Shown here one piece after another: positions 7,653 to 16,778 of a stretch of DNA of 64,000 nt. Each line of letters opens with the position of its first letter. Position 1 is the stretch's first letter. Below the pieces are notes generated by a model. It was not told where the DNA came from. It was given only the letters and a program-made list of their open reading frames with translations, and did not search any database. Location: NCBI GenBank assembly GCA_963709525.1, contig CAVPXB010000020.1, forward strand, positions 62,001 to 126,000. The letters run 5' to 3'. Origin of the DNA: CAIWHR01 sp963709525 (GTDB taxonomy: Bacteria > Pseudomonadota > Gammaproteobacteria > Burkholderiales > Casimicrobiaceae). The translations under genes and the position numbers were made by a program.

Positions 7653-8587
7653 TTGAGTTGGACCCGCGGATCGACCGCCTTGTACAGCAGGTCCGCGAGC
7701 AGGTTGGTGAGGATGGTGGCGAAAGCGACGTACACGGTGATCGCCTTGATGACCGGAAAGTCCGAGCGCTCGACGGCGAGGATCACCTCGCGCCCGATGC
7801 CGGGGATCGAGAAAAAGCGCTCGATCAGGAACGACCCCAGCAGCAGGCCGGGCAGCGCCGCCATCAGGTGGGTGATGATCGGGATCGACGCGTTGCGCAG
7901 CACGTGCACCCACATGATGCGGTTCTCCGACAGGCCCTTGGCGCGCGCCGTCCGCACGTAGTCCTGGTTGATCTCGTCGAGGAAGAACGTGCGGTAGAGC
8001 CGCAGGTTGGGCGCGATGCTGACCGTGAGCCCGATCAGGATAGGCAGCGACGCGTACTTGAACAGGTTCTCGACGACGCTGTTGCCCCAGCCCTGCACCG
8101 GAAACCAGCCGAGCTTGTAGGCGAAGAAGTACTGGAAGACGATGATGTAGACGAGGATCGAGATCGACAGCCCGATGGTGCAGACGATCATCACCGCCCG
8201 GTCGGTGAGCGAACCGCGGACGTAGGCGACCGCCAGCGCCAGGCCGATCGCGACCAGCGTCTCCAGCACCAGCAGGGGAATGAGGACGGTCAGCGACGGC
8301 CCGAGCCGGGTGGCGAGGATGTGCGCGACCTTTTCGTTGGTGCTCCACGAGGCGCCGAAATCCGCGGTCAGGATCTGTTTGATGAAGATCCACAACTGAA
8401 CCCAATACGGCTGGTCGACACCCAGCTGGCGCCGGATGTTGTCGATCTGCTCCTGATTGGAGATCTTGCCGGCGAGCACGTAGGCGGGGTCGCCGCCCAC
8501 CCAGTTGAAGAGCAGGAACACCAGCAGCACGACCCCGAGCATCGTCGGAATCATCTGCCACAAGCGTCGAATGATGTATCCGGTCAT
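7649..8587 (-). CDS. Peptide ABC transporter permease (DppB/YejB-like)
   Basis: This 312-residue inner-membrane protein has an N-terminal helix (IIRRLWQMIPTMLGVVLLVF) followed by the DppB-family GDPAY segment. It has five further helices and the conserved loop DYVRTARAKGLSENRIMWVHVLRNA. It ends SIPGIGREVI through DPRVQLK, the typical DppB tail. ATG 8587 gives the canonical MxxYIIRRL start. The longer frame upstream reads into the repeat element at 8636-8823 (periodic LSPNGNRD) and is rejected. It pairs with the permease encoded immediately downstream, with which it overlaps by four bases. Confidence 0.92.
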   Translation of the reverse strand: MTGYIIRRLWQMIPTMLGVVLLVFLLFNWVGGDPAYVLAGKISNQEQIDNIRRQLGVDQPYWVQLWIFIKQILTADFGASWSTNEKVAHILATRLGPSLTVLIPLLVLETLVAIGLALAVAYVRGSLTDRAVMIVCTIGLSISILVYIIVFQYFFAYKLGWFPVQGWGNSVVENLFKYASLPILIGLTVSIAPNLRLYRTFFLDEINQDYVRTARAKGLSENRIMWVHVLRNASIPIITHLMAALPGLLLGSFLIERFFSIPGIGREVILAVERSDFPVIKAITVYVAFATILTNLLADLLYKAVDPRVQLK

Positions 8588-8635
8588 CTTTGTCCTTAAA
8601 CCCTCACAACGCCCACGTTCGCGCATGATCTCCCG

Positions 8636-8823
8636 GTTCCGTTCGGAGCTGAGCCAGTCCCGGTTTCCGTTCGGGCTGAGCCAGGTCTCGATTTCCGTTC
8701 GGGCTGAGCCAGGCCCGGTTTCCGTTCGACAGGCGAGCCAGTCGAAGCTTCCTTCGATCAATCAGGACGGGCCCTTCGACAAGCTCAGGGCGAACGGGTG
8801 AATCCTTTTCATGCGGGATCAAT
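8636..8823. repeat. Dispersed hairpin element, copy 2, with 27-bp tandem repeats
   Basis: Three to four units of about 27 bp beginning TTTCCGTTCGGGCTGAG run from about 8640 to 8735. They are followed by the other hairpin arm (CCCTTCGACAAGCTCAGGGC) and an end, ATGCGGGATCAAT, that is the reverse complement of the ATTGATCC-type end of other copies. It sits inside the peptide-transporter operon, between the first permease and the second binding-protein gene, and stops eight bases short of the latter's stop codon. Transcripts of the operon must run through it, so a stable RNA structure here could change downstream expression. Confidence 0.75.
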
Positions 8824-8830
8824 CAACGGG

Positions 8831-10585
8831 TTAGTTGGCGGTCGGGGCGAGGTCAAGGTATTGCCATTGCGCGTGCAGGATCGGGTGCTTGCGATACCCC
8901 AGCACGTTCTTTTGCACGAGCATGTTGCGGTAGCGGCTGACGGTGAGGCGCCACGGCGCATAGGCTTCGATGATCCGCGTCATTTCCCGATACAGCTTGT
9001 CGCGCTCGGGACCGGCCGGCATCCGCTGCGACTGCTCGTACAGCCGGTCGTACTCGGGAATCTTCGCGCAGGCGTTGTTGCTCTGGAAGGCATTGGGGCC
9101 GTAGAGCAGCTGCATGAAGTTGTCGCCATCGGGGTAATCGGCGATCCACGACGCGACGCGGCTCTGCAGCTTGCAGGCCTTCTCGGCCTTGAGCAGCTCG
9201 GGGAACTTGTCCTTGTGCACGTCCATCCTGACGCCGATGGCATCCAGCGACTTCTTCCACATCTCGTCCTGCTGCCGACCCAGCGTGTCCGGACGCGACG
9301 ACATGCGCACGACCAGCGGCTTGCCGTCAGGCAGCGCGCGATACCCGTCCGCCCCCTTCCGGTAACCGAACTTGTCCAGCAAGGCATTGGCCGCGGCAGG
9401 GTCAAAGCCGATGCCGCTTTTCCAGTCCGGCTGGTGACCGACCACGCCGGGCGGGATCGGGTACTTCGCCTCGACCGCCTGGCCGTTGCGGATGACGCGA
9501 ATTTCCTCGTCGACGTCGTAGGACATCGCCATCGCACGGCGCAGCGCGACTTTTTCCTTCGCGAAACCGCCGACGACCGGGTCCTGCATGTTCCAGTACG
9601 TGTAGCTGATCTCCGGATCGACGATGCGGGACAGCTTCACGCCCTTCCGGACGAGTTCCGGCAGCAGCCGGCCCTCGACGAGCGCCTTGGGCGCCAGCGG
9701 GCCTTCCATGTTCATCAGGTCGAGCTCGCCGTTCTGGAAGGCGAGCCAGCGCGCCTGGTCCTCTTCGATGATGCTGATTTCGACGCGGCCGATGCGGGGC
9801 ATCTTCTTGCCCGTCATGTCCGCGATCAGCTGCCGGTCGGCAGGATCGGGCGACGTGAAATTCCAGGTGAATCCACGGTACTCGGGGTTTGCCTCGAGCA
9901 CGATGCGCGACGATCGCACCCACTGTGCCAGTCGATACGGACCCGTTCCCACCGGATTCGCCAACGCCCGCCCGCCGGGCTCGGCGTAGGCTTCGATGAC
10001 CTCGCGCGCCACCGCCGACGTCGGCTCGTGCGCGAGCACGTTCGGCAGGTTGTAGTCGGTGTCCTTGAGGCGCAGCCGCAGGGTGTAGCGGTCCACCGCT
10101 TCCATGCCCGCGATGCGGCGGTCGTAATCGAAGCGGCCGGTTTTCTTCGCCTCGGCGACAAGCTCGTCGAGCCCGAGGAACTTGCCCTCGACCAGGAATG
10201 CCCACGGCGAGCGGATCTTCGGGTCGACCAGCCGCTTCAGCGAATAGATGTAGTCGGCGGCGACGAGTTCGCGCCTCGCGCCCTTGAACGCGGGGTCCGC
10301 CGCGAAGTGGATGCCCGCGCGGAGCCTGAACGTCCACGTCCTGCCGTTGTCGGAAACGGTCGGCAGCGCCTCGGCCGACCGCGGGACGATTTTCGCCGGC
10401 TGCGCCAGGTAGTCGTAGGTCAGCAGCGTCTCGAAGATCGCCTGCACGATCGTCCCCGAGTAGAGATCGTGGACTGCCGCCGGATCGAATCCGGTCTCCG
10501 CCACGGCGAACACGTCGCGGATGACTTTGTTCGCATCCGCCGCGGGCATCGCCGCCGGGGAAATCGCGACGCCGCAGGCGAGCAC
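8831..10585 (-). CDS. Peptide ABC transporter substrate-binding protein (family 5), signal peptide probably frameshifted
   Basis: About 584 residues of a periplasmic SBP_bac_5 protein. It contains the conserved DNGRTWTFRLRAGIHF, VAADYIYSLKRLVDP and GTGPYRL segments and a C-terminal HPILHAQWQYLDL. The open frame begins at a GTG (10585) in the middle of what looks like a signal peptide. A Met at 10629 in another frame gives MPARQALPRRILRL, which joins to ACGVAISPAAMPAADA if one base is adjusted near 10583. The real start is therefore probably 10629. It delivers peptides to the permeases downstream. It is a clear paralogue of the next gene (same motifs throughout), suggesting tandem duplication. 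Confidence 0.88.
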   Translation of the reverse strand: MLACGVAISPAAMPAADANKVIRDVFAVAETGFDPAAVHDLYSGTIVQAIFETLLTYDYLAQPAKIVPRSAEALPTVSDNGRTWTFRLRAGIHFAADPAFKGARRELVAADYIYSLKRLVDPKIRSPWAFLVEGKFLGLDELVAEAKKTGRFDYDRRIAGMEAVDRYTLRLRLKDTDYNLPNVLAHEPTSAVAREVIEAYAEPGGRALANPVGTGPYRLAQWVRSSRIVLEANPEYRGFTWNFTSPDPADRQLIADMTGKKMPRIGRVEISIIEEDQARWLAFQNGELDLMNMEGPLAPKALVEGRLLPELVRKGVKLSRIVDPEISYTYWNMQDPVVGGFAKEKVALRRAMAMSYDVDEEIRVIRNGQAVEAKYPIPPGVVGHQPDWKSGIGFDPAAANALLDKFGYRKGADGYRALPDGKPLVVRMSSRPDTLGRQQDEMWKKSLDAIGVRMDVHKDKFPELLKAEKACKLQSRVASWIADYPDGDNFMQLLYGPNAFQSNNACAKIPEYDRLYEQSQRMPAGPERDKLYREMTRIIEAYAPWRLTVSRYRNMLVQKNVLGYRKHPILHAQWQYLDLAPTAN

Positions 10586-10648
10586 ACCAGGCGCAGGATC
10601 CGGCGCGGCAGCGCTTGGCGGGCAGGCATGGGATACGGATGAACGCGG

Positions 10649-12451
10649 TCAGGAGCGCGGCTCGAGGTCCATGTACTGGAACTCGGCGTGGAGGATCGGG
10701 TGCTTCTTGTAGCCCTTGACCCAGGGCCGCAGCAACTGGTTGCGCTCGCGCGACACGTGCAGGCTCCACGCGCCTTCGACCTCCATCTGCCGCGTCATTT
10801 CGAGGAACAGGTGGTTGCGCTCCGGGGAGTTCGGCATCCGGATCGATTTCGCGTAGAACGCGTCGAAACCTTTCGACTCATAGCAGCCGTTGTTGCTCTG
10901 GCCGGTGTTCGGGCCGTACAGCAGCTGCATGAAATTGTCGCCGTCCGGATAGTCGGCCGTCCACGCCGAGCCCCACATCATCAGCTGGCAGGCCTTGGCC
11001 GCCTTCAGGTGGTCGGCGAACTTGGAGACGTCGAACTGCATGCGAATGCCGATCACGTCCATCGACTTCTTCCACAGCTCGTTGAAATCGCGCTCGATCG
11101 CGCTGCTGCCGGTCGCGAAGCGCAGGAGCAGCGGCTTGCCGTCGGGCAGCGAGCGATAGCCGTCGGCGCCGCGCTTGTAACCGAAGCGGTCGAGCAGCTT
11201 GTTGGCAAGCTCCGGATCGTAGGGATTGATCGTCCGGTACGAAGGATCATGGCCGACGACCCCGGCGGGGATCGGCATGTGCGCCTCCACCGCCGCGCCC
11301 TTGCGGATGATGTTGATTTCCTCGTCCAGGTTGTAGGCCATGATGATCGCGCGCCGCAGCGCGATCTTTTCGAGCGCAAAACCGCCGACCATCGGGTCGC
11401 GGAAATTGAAGAACGTGTAGGTGATCTCGGGGTCGATCGCCTTGAACAGCTTGACGCCCTGCGCGGCCCATTCCGGCTTCAACTCCTTGTTGGCGTCGAC
11501 GACCTGCGGGCGGAAGGTCTCGGGGACGTTGAGGTAATCGAGTTCCTTCTGGCTGAAGGCGAGCCAGCGCGACTGGTTCTCCTCGATGATGCTCACTTCG
11601 ACGCGGCCGATCTGCGGCATCTTCTTGCCCTTCATCGCGGCGACCAGCGCGTCGTCCCACGCAGGCTCCGCGGGAGCGAAGTCCCAGATGAAGCCGCGAT
11701 ACTCGGGATTGGCTTCCAGCACGATCTTGGCCGCGCGCGTCCACTCCTTGAGCACGTATGGCCCGGTGCCGACCGGGTGCGCCTGCACGTCGTCGCCGTA
11801 GGCCTCGACGACCTCGCGCGCCATCGCGCCGAACGGAACGTGCGCAGCGACGAAGAGAAAGTTGTAGTCGGTGGCCTTGAGGCGGATCCGCAGCGTGTAG
11901 CGGTCGGTGGCCTGCAGCCCGGCCACCTTGGCGTCGTAGTCGAACTTCCCCGACGTTTTCGCCGCCGCCGCGAGTTCGTCCAGCCCCTCGATCTTGCCTT
12001 CGAGCATGAACGCCCACTGCGACCGGTTCCGGGGGTCGAGGAAGCGCTTGAACGAATAGACGTAGTCTTCGGCGACGAGTTCGCGCGGTTTGCCCTTGAA
12101 CGCGGGATCGGGCGTGAAGTAGATGCCTTTCTTCACGCGGAACACGTAAGTCCGGCCGTTGTCGGAGACTTCGGGCATCGCCTCGACGCTCATCGGCACC
12201 AGCTTGGCCGGACGGGCGAGGTAATCGTAGGTGAGGAGGCGTTCGAAGATCGCCTCGTTGATGGTGTTCGAGTAGAGATCGGTGACGCGGCAGGGATCGA
12301 ATCCCGTTTCGGCGGTTGGAAACGCGACCCGCAGCACCTTGGCGGGGTCCGCCGCGCGCGCCGGAAGCGACATCAAGGCGAGCGCCGCGATCACCACCAG
12401 GCCCGCACCGGCGACGCGACGCGCCAGCCGGATTCTTGCCCCGACAACCAT
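10649..12451 (-). CDS. Peptide ABC transporter substrate-binding protein (family 5)
   Basis: This 600-residue SBP_bac_5 protein has a Sec signal peptide (MVVGARIRLARR, then GLVVIAALALMSLPARA). The mature part holds DNGRTYVFRVKKGIYF, VAEDYVYSFKRFLDP, HPVGTGPYVLKEW and a terminal HPILHAEFQYMDLEP. The ATG at 12451 is chosen because it places a basic n-region directly before the hydrophobic core; a Met ten codons upstream is possible. It is the first gene of the leftward peptide-transporter operon. It is divergent from the DUF2062 gene, with only about 54 bases between them, so the promoters must lie close together. Confidence 0.92.
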   Translation of the reverse strand: MVVGARIRLARRVAGAGLVVIAALALMSLPARAADPAKVLRVAFPTAETGFDPCRVTDLYSNTINEAIFERLLTYDYLARPAKLVPMSVEAMPEVSDNGRTYVFRVKKGIYFTPDPAFKGKPRELVAEDYVYSFKRFLDPRNRSQWAFMLEGKIEGLDELAAAAKTSGKFDYDAKVAGLQATDRYTLRIRLKATDYNFLFVAAHVPFGAMAREVVEAYGDDVQAHPVGTGPYVLKEWTRAAKIVLEANPEYRGFIWDFAPAEPAWDDALVAAMKGKKMPQIGRVEVSIIEENQSRWLAFSQKELDYLNVPETFRPQVVDANKELKPEWAAQGVKLFKAIDPEITYTFFNFRDPMVGGFALEKIALRRAIIMAYNLDEEINIIRKGAAVEAHMPIPAGVVGHDPSYRTINPYDPELANKLLDRFGYKRGADGYRSLPDGKPLLLRFATGSSAIERDFNELWKKSMDVIGIRMQFDVSKFADHLKAAKACQLMMWGSAWTADYPDGDNFMQLLYGPNTGQSNNGCYESKGFDAFYAKSIRMPNSPERNHLFLEMTRQMEVEGAWSLHVSRERNQLLRPWVKGYKKHPILHAEFQYMDLEPRS

Positions 12452-12505
12452 GCCCAATCCCTCGAAAAAGCAAAGCCGCATAATGTACCATCTCCCCGAC
12501 CCGCC

Positions 12506-13078
12506 ATGCCACGCCACCTGATCCGAAGATTGACCGATCGACTGCGCCCGGCCGTGGATCGCGTCACGCAGAGCCCGGCGGTGCAGCGCTTCGCGCCGGC
12601 ACTGGCGGACCCGGATCTGTGGCACCTCAATCGCCGTTCCACGGCCCGCGCGGTCGCCATTGGCCTTTTCTGCGGTCTCATTCCCGGACCCTTGCAGGTG
12701 CTCGGCGCAATCGGGTTGTGCCTCTGGATCCGGGCGAACTTCCCGCTGGCGGTGATCGCCACGTTCTATACCAACCCGCTGACCATCGTCCCGCTCTATC
12801 TCCTCGCCTACGAATACGGCCGGCTGTTCTTTCCGGACAGCACCGCCGTCCCGCCCGCGTTTCATATGCCTACAGGCGCCGGGATTGCCGGCTTCATGCC
12901 GGCGTTGAGCACGTGGATGATCGGCCTGGGCAAGCCGCTCGCGGTCGGCCTCGTCCTGCTCGCCACCACACTCGCCGCGACGGGCTGGGTAGTCGTGCGC
13001 GTCGGCTGGCGCTGTCACGCGGTCTGGGCGTGGCGACGCCGTGCGCGGCGTCGCCAGCGCAGCGCCGTCGGACACTGA
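12506..13078 (+). CDS. DUF2062 domain membrane protein
   Basis: A 190-residue protein. The middle contains the DUF2062 hallmark RRSTARAVAIGLFCGLIPGP and a conserved FYTNPLTIVPLYLLAYEYG stretch. Two or three further hydrophobic segments and a very basic C-terminus (RRRARRRQR) follow. DUF2062 proteins are small inner-membrane proteins of unknown biochemical role, in some organisms found beside glycosyltransferase or competence genes. There is no such context here; alkA follows after 13 bases and may be co-transcribed. ATG 12506 is the first start after the divergent promoter region. Confidence 0.88.
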   Translation: MPRHLIRRLTDRLRPAVDRVTQSPAVQRFAPALADPDLWHLNRRSTARAVAIGLFCGLIPGPLQVLGAIGLCLWIRANFPLAVIATFYTNPLTIVPLYLLAYEYGRLFFPDSTAVPPAFHMPTGAGIAGFMPALSTWMIGLGKPLAVGLVLLATTLAATGWVVVRVGWRCHAVWAWRRRARRRQRSAVGH

Positions 13079-13091
13079 AGGGGATTCCACG

Positions 13092-13736
13092 ATGAAACCC
13101 GCATACTGGGACGAGGGGACGGCGGTGCTGGGCAAGCGCGACCGCGTGCTCAGGAAACTGATCCGGCGATTCCCTGACGTCCACCTGCAGCGGCGCAGCG
13201 ACCCTTTCACCACGCTCGCGCGGGCCATCGTCGGCCAGCAGATCTCGGTCAAGGCTGCCGACACCATCTGGCAGCGCTTCGTCGCGCAGGTCGCCCGCGC
13301 GCCGCGGCGCAACGCCTTCCCGAAACTCGCGCCGTCCGCCGTGATCGCGGCGCCGCTCGATGCCCTGCGCGCCTGCGGCCTGTCACAACGGAAGGCGATC
13401 TACCTCTGCGATCTCGCCGGACATTTCGCGTCGGGCCGACTCGATCCCGGACACTGGAAGAAACTGGACGACGAGGCGCTGATCGCCGCGCTGGTCGAGG
13501 TCAAGGGCATCGGCCGCTGGACCGCGGAGATGTTCCTGATCTTCCACGAATTGCGGCCCGATGTGCTGCCCGTCGACGACATCGGTCTCCAGCGCGCGAT
13601 CGCGCTGCACTATTTCGACGGCGAACGCCCTGCGGCCGCCGCGATGCGCGATCTTGCCGTCGCCTGGCAGCCGTGGCGCAGCATCGCCACCTGGTACCTG
13701 TGGCGCTCGCTCGATCCGGTGCCGGTGGAGTATTGA
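13092..13736 (+). CDS. alkA: DNA-3-methyladenine glycosylase II (AlkA family)
   Basis: This 214-residue protein is the catalytic HhH-GPD core only, shorter than E. coli AlkA (282 residues), which has an extra N-terminal domain. The helix-hairpin-helix is VEVKGIGRWTAEMFLIF and the catalytic aspartate is in DVLPVDDIG (Asp163 by count). The GQQISVKAADTIW segment is also family-typical. The enzyme removes alkylated purines such as 3-methyladenine from DNA, starting base-excision repair. ATG 13092 is preceded by AAGGGGATT. No Ada-type regulator is nearby, so adaptive regulation is not indicated. Confidence 0.93.
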   Translation: MKPAYWDEGTAVLGKRDRVLRKLIRRFPDVHLQRRSDPFTTLARAIVGQQISVKAADTIWQRFVAQVARAPRRNAFPKLAPSAVIAAPLDALRACGLSQRKAIYLCDLAGHFASGRLDPGHWKKLDDEALIAALVEVKGIGRWTAEMFLIFHELRPDVLPVDDIGLQRAIALHYFDGERPAAAAMRDLAVAWQPWRSIATWYLWRSLDPVPVEY

Positions 13737-13790
13737 TGCCCGACGCACGCGCGAAGCTCCAAGCACGGCGGGCGCGGCATAGAATGCCGA

Positions 13791-14813
13791 ATGGACCAGT
13801 CCCCTGCCGGCGAACTTCCCGCATCGCCTCACCCCCCTCCCTACGCCGGTCTCACGCCCGACTGCGTGCTCGACGGCCTTGCACATATCGGCATAGTGGG
13901 CGACGGGCGGCTGCTGGCGTTGAACAGCTACGAGAACCGCGTCTATCAGGTCTATGTCGACGATGGCCCGCCCGTGGTGGCGAAGTTCTACCGCCCCGGG
14001 CGCTGGACCGATGACCAGATCCTCGAGGAACACACGTTCACGATGGAGCTTGCCGAGCGCGAACTCCCGGTCGTCGCTCCGCTGTCGATCGCCGGCGTCA
14101 CGCTGCATGAGTTCGCCGGCTATCGGTTTGCCGTCTACCCGCGACGCGGAGGACGCGCGCCGGAGTTCGATCGGCCCGATACGCTGGAGTGGATGGGCCG
14201 GTTCATCGCCCGCATCCACGCCTTCGGGGCCACCCGGCCATTCGCGCATCGGCCGACACTCGATGTCGCGAGTTTCGGCGAGCATCCGCGCGCGTGGCTG
14301 CTTGCCCACGCGTTCATCCCCGACGATCTGCTGGCTGCGTGGTCGGCGATCACGGCGCTGGCGCTCGATGGCGTGCGGCGCAGCTTTGATCGCGCGGGCA
14401 CGCCTGCGCATCTGCGCCTGCACGGCGACTGCCACGCCGGAAACGTGCTTTGGACCGACGACGGCCCGCATTTCGTGGACTTCGACGACGCGCGGATGGG
14501 TCCCGCCGTGCAGGATCTGTGGATGCTGCTGTCCGGGGATCGCGCCGATCAGACGCGGCAACTCGCCGACGTGCTCGCGGGTTACGAGGATTTCGCGGAT
14601 TTCGATCCGCGCGAACTCCATCTCGTCGAGGCGTTGCGCACCTTGCGCCTGATGCACTACTCGTTCTGGCTGGCCGAGCGCTGGAGCGATCCCGCGTTCC
14701 CGGCGGCGTTCCCCTGGTTCAACACCCAGCGCTACTGGCAGGACCGGATCCTGGAACTGCGCGAGCAGGTCGCGCTGATGGACGAGCCTCCGCTTAGGGG
14801 GTCAGATACGTAA
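13791..14813 (+). CDS. srkA: Stress response serine/threonine kinase SrkA (YihE/RdoA)
   Basis: This 340-residue protein of the APH/choline-kinase fold has the SrkA-specific opening (LNSYENRVYQV), the catalytic loop HGDCHAGNVLW and the metal-binding VDFDDARMGP. E. coli SrkA is a Ser/Thr kinase that opposes MazEF-linked death under stress. The last codons (GSDT, stop TAA at 14811-14813) come from a palindromic repeat at 14797-14846, so the natural C-terminus was replaced or extended by the insertion. It is convergent with lolD. The start ATG 13791 keeps a 20-residue Pro-rich extension; a start nearer PYAGLTP would also be possible. Confidence 0.92.
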   Translation: MDQSPAGELPASPHPPPYAGLTPDCVLDGLAHIGIVGDGRLLALNSYENRVYQVYVDDGPPVVAKFYRPGRWTDDQILEEHTFTMELAERELPVVAPLSIAGVTLHEFAGYRFAVYPRRGGRAPEFDRPDTLEWMGRFIARIHAFGATRPFAHRPTLDVASFGEHPRAWLLAHAFIPDDLLAAWSAITALALDGVRRSFDRAGTPAHLRLHGDCHAGNVLWTDDGPHFVDFDDARMGPAVQDLWMLLSGDRADQTRQLADVLAGYEDFADFDPRELHLVEALRTLRLMHYSFWLAERWSDPAFPAAFPWFNTQRYWQDRILELREQVALMDEPPLRGSDT

Positions 14814-14846
14814 TAATTCGAATTGATTATTACGTATCTGACCCCC
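14797..14846. repeat. Perfect 20-bp-arm palindrome between convergent genes (REP-like, possible bidirectional terminator)
   Basis: The arm GGGGGTCAGATACGTAATAA (14797-14816) is followed by a 10-base loop containing TTCGAA and by its exact reverse complement (14827-14846). It is AT-rich in the middle and G-runs cap both ends, unlike the GC-rich surroundings. Each arm reads GSDT-stop in one strand, ending srkA on the plus strand and lolD on the minus strand. GGGTCAGA-type repeats are commonly associated with REP elements mobilised by RAYT transposases. No RAYT gene is in this window. Confidence 0.9.
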
Positions 14847-15525
14847 TTCGCAAGACCCCATCGACCAGCTGCAGCGTCCGGTCGGTGCGCGCGGCCAGCT
14901 CGGGGTCGTGGGTGACGATGACGAGGCTCGTTCCCACGGCGCGGTTGAGCTCCAGCATCAGCTCGAACACCTGACCCGCGGTGCGGCGATCGAGGTTGCC
15001 GGTGGGCTCGTCGGCCAATACGCAACGTGGCTCCGTCACCAGCGCCCGCGCCAACGCGACGCGCTGCCGCTCCCCGCCCGACAGCTCGCCGGGCAGGTGC
15101 TTGAGACGATGACTCAACCCCACCCGCTCGAGCATCGCCGCCGCCGCCGCCATCGCCTGCGCCGGGGCTGACCGCCGAATCGTCAGCGGCATGGCGACGT
15201 TCTCCAGCGCGGTGAATTCGGGCAGCAGATGATGGAACTGGTAGATGAACCCGAGCGCGCGGTTGCGCACCCGGCCACGCTCGCTCTCGGACAGCGACGC
15301 GAACGCGACGCCCTCGATGTCGACCTCGCCGCGGGTCGGCGCGTCGAGCCCGCCGAGAAGGTGCAGCAGCGTGCTCTTCCCCGAACCGGACGCGCCGACG
15401 ATCGCCAGCCGTTCCCCGCGAGCGACGGCGAGATCGATGCCGAGCAGCACCGGAACCTCGAGCGCCCCGCCGCTGTAGGTCTTGGCGAGGCCGCGGCAAG
15501 CGAGGACCGGCGGCGCGTCACTCAT
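14830..15525 (-). CDS. lolD: Lipoprotein-releasing ABC transporter ATP-binding protein LolD
   Basis: This 231-residue ABC ATPase has Walker A GASGSGKST, the LolD/MacB-type Q-loop FIYQFHHLLPEFTALENVAMPL, signature LSGGERQR and Walker B CVLADEPTGNLD. With the LolC/E membrane subunit it extracts lipoproteins from the inner membrane for transfer to LolA. The start ATG at 15525 overlaps the end of the membrane-subunit gene upstream (stop 15518-15520). The final GSDT and its TAA derive from the palindrome at 14797-14846, the same tail as convergent srkA. Confidence 0.94.
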   Translation of the reverse strand: MSDAPPVLACRGLAKTYSGGALEVPVLLGIDLAVARGERLAIVGASGSGKSTLLHLLGGLDAPTRGEVDIEGVAFASLSESERGRVRNRALGFIYQFHHLLPEFTALENVAMPLTIRRSAPAQAMAAAAAMLERVGLSHRLKHLPGELSGGERQRVALARALVTEPRCVLADEPTGNLDRRTAGQVFELMLELNRAVGTSLVIVTHDPELAARTDRTLQLVDGVLRRGSDT

Positions 15526-16764
15526 AGCGCAAGGCCTCCGCCGGATTGACGCGCGCGGCACGCCACGCCGGATAGATCGTGGCCAGCAGCGCCAGCGCGA
15601 GCGCGATCAGCGCGATCGTCACCACGTCGCCGCGCTGCAACTGCGATGGAAGGTCGCTGATGTAGTAGACGGTCTTGTCGAGGAACTGGACGTTGAACAG
15701 GCGCTCCAGCGCCGGCACGACGACGTCGATGTTGAGCGCCAGCAGCACGCCGCCCACCACGCCGATGAGGGTGCCGATCACGCCGATCAGCGCGCCCTGG
15801 ATCACGAAGATCGCCAGGATCGACCACGGCGAGGCGCCGATGGTGCGCAGGATCGCGATGTCCGCCTGCTTGTCGGTGACGGTCATCACCTGCGCCGACA
15901 CGATATTGAAGGCTGCGACCGCGATGATCAGCGTCAGGATGATGAACATCATCCGCTTCTCGATCTGCACCGCGCGAAAGAAATTGGCGTGGTTGCGCGT
16001 CCAGTCGCGGACTTCGGCGCTGACCGGCATCGTTGCCAACAGCTCGCGCGCGACCGTCGGCGCCGCGAAGAGGTCGTCGAGCTTCAGGCGCACACCCGAA
16101 ACGCCCTCGATGCGATAAAGCTTGCGCGCGTCGTCGAGATGCATCAGCGCGAGGCCGTTGTCGAATTCGAACATGCCGACCTCGAACAGGCCGACGACGC
16201 GAAACGTCTTCAAGCGTGGCAAGGTTCCTGCCGCGGTCACGTTGCCCTGCGGGACGATGACGACCACCGGATCGCCGAGGCGCGCACCCAGCGCCCGCGC
16301 GAGTTCTGCCCCCAGCACGATGCCGAATTCGCCCGGGACCAGCGCCCGCAGCGAGCCCGCGCGCATGTGCTTGCCGATATCGGCGACCGACTCTTCCGGC
16401 TCGGGTCGATGCCGCGGACCAGCGCGCCGCGGTTGATCTCCCCCGACGAGAGCATCGCCTGCCCCAGCACGTAGGGCGCCGCGGCCCGCACGCGGGGATG
16501 CGCGCGGGCTGCCGCGACGACGGGGGCCGGATCCGCAAGCTCCGGCATGCCGCGCACCTCGATGTGCGACGCGACCGACAGGATGCGGTTGCGCAGCTCT
16601 TCCTGGAAGCCGTTCATCACCGACAGCACGACGATCAGCGCCGCCACGCCCAGCGCAATGCCCGCCATCGACGTCGCCGAGATGAACGGGATGAAACGGT
16701 TGCGGCCCGAGCCGCGACGCGCCCGCGTGTAGCGCAGGCCGATGGCGATTTCGTACGGAGACAC
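15518..16764 (-). pseudogene. lolC: Lipoprotein-releasing permease LolC/LolE, single frameshift
   Basis: The first 130 or so codons start at GTG 16764 (SPYEIAIGLRYTRARRG, FIPFISATSMAGIALGVAALIV). The remainder ends RVNPAEALRYE at 15518 but lies in another frame. One base change near 16410, in GATCCGAG-like sequence after RGIDP, restores EPEESVADIGKHMRAG and a full-length protein of about 415 residues. The protein has the four expected membrane helices and the large periplasmic domain. LolC/E is normally essential, so a sequencing error is more likely than inactivation. The left end of repeat copy 3 is only about 15 bases upstream of the start. Confidence 0.88.
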
Positions 16765-16778
16765 GAAGGTGGACGCCC

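Noticed and set aside
6360..8561. Long minus-strand frame running through both permease genes
   Set aside because: The first part is a shadow of the YejB-like gene in another frame. The true permease starts at 7652, where it overlaps the previous stop.
10649..13312. Very long open frame of over 880 codons covering the second binding protein and beyond
   Set aside because: Only the part from 12451 down has a signal peptide and family motifs. The upstream part is antisense to the DUF2062 gene and alkA, and open only because of high GC.
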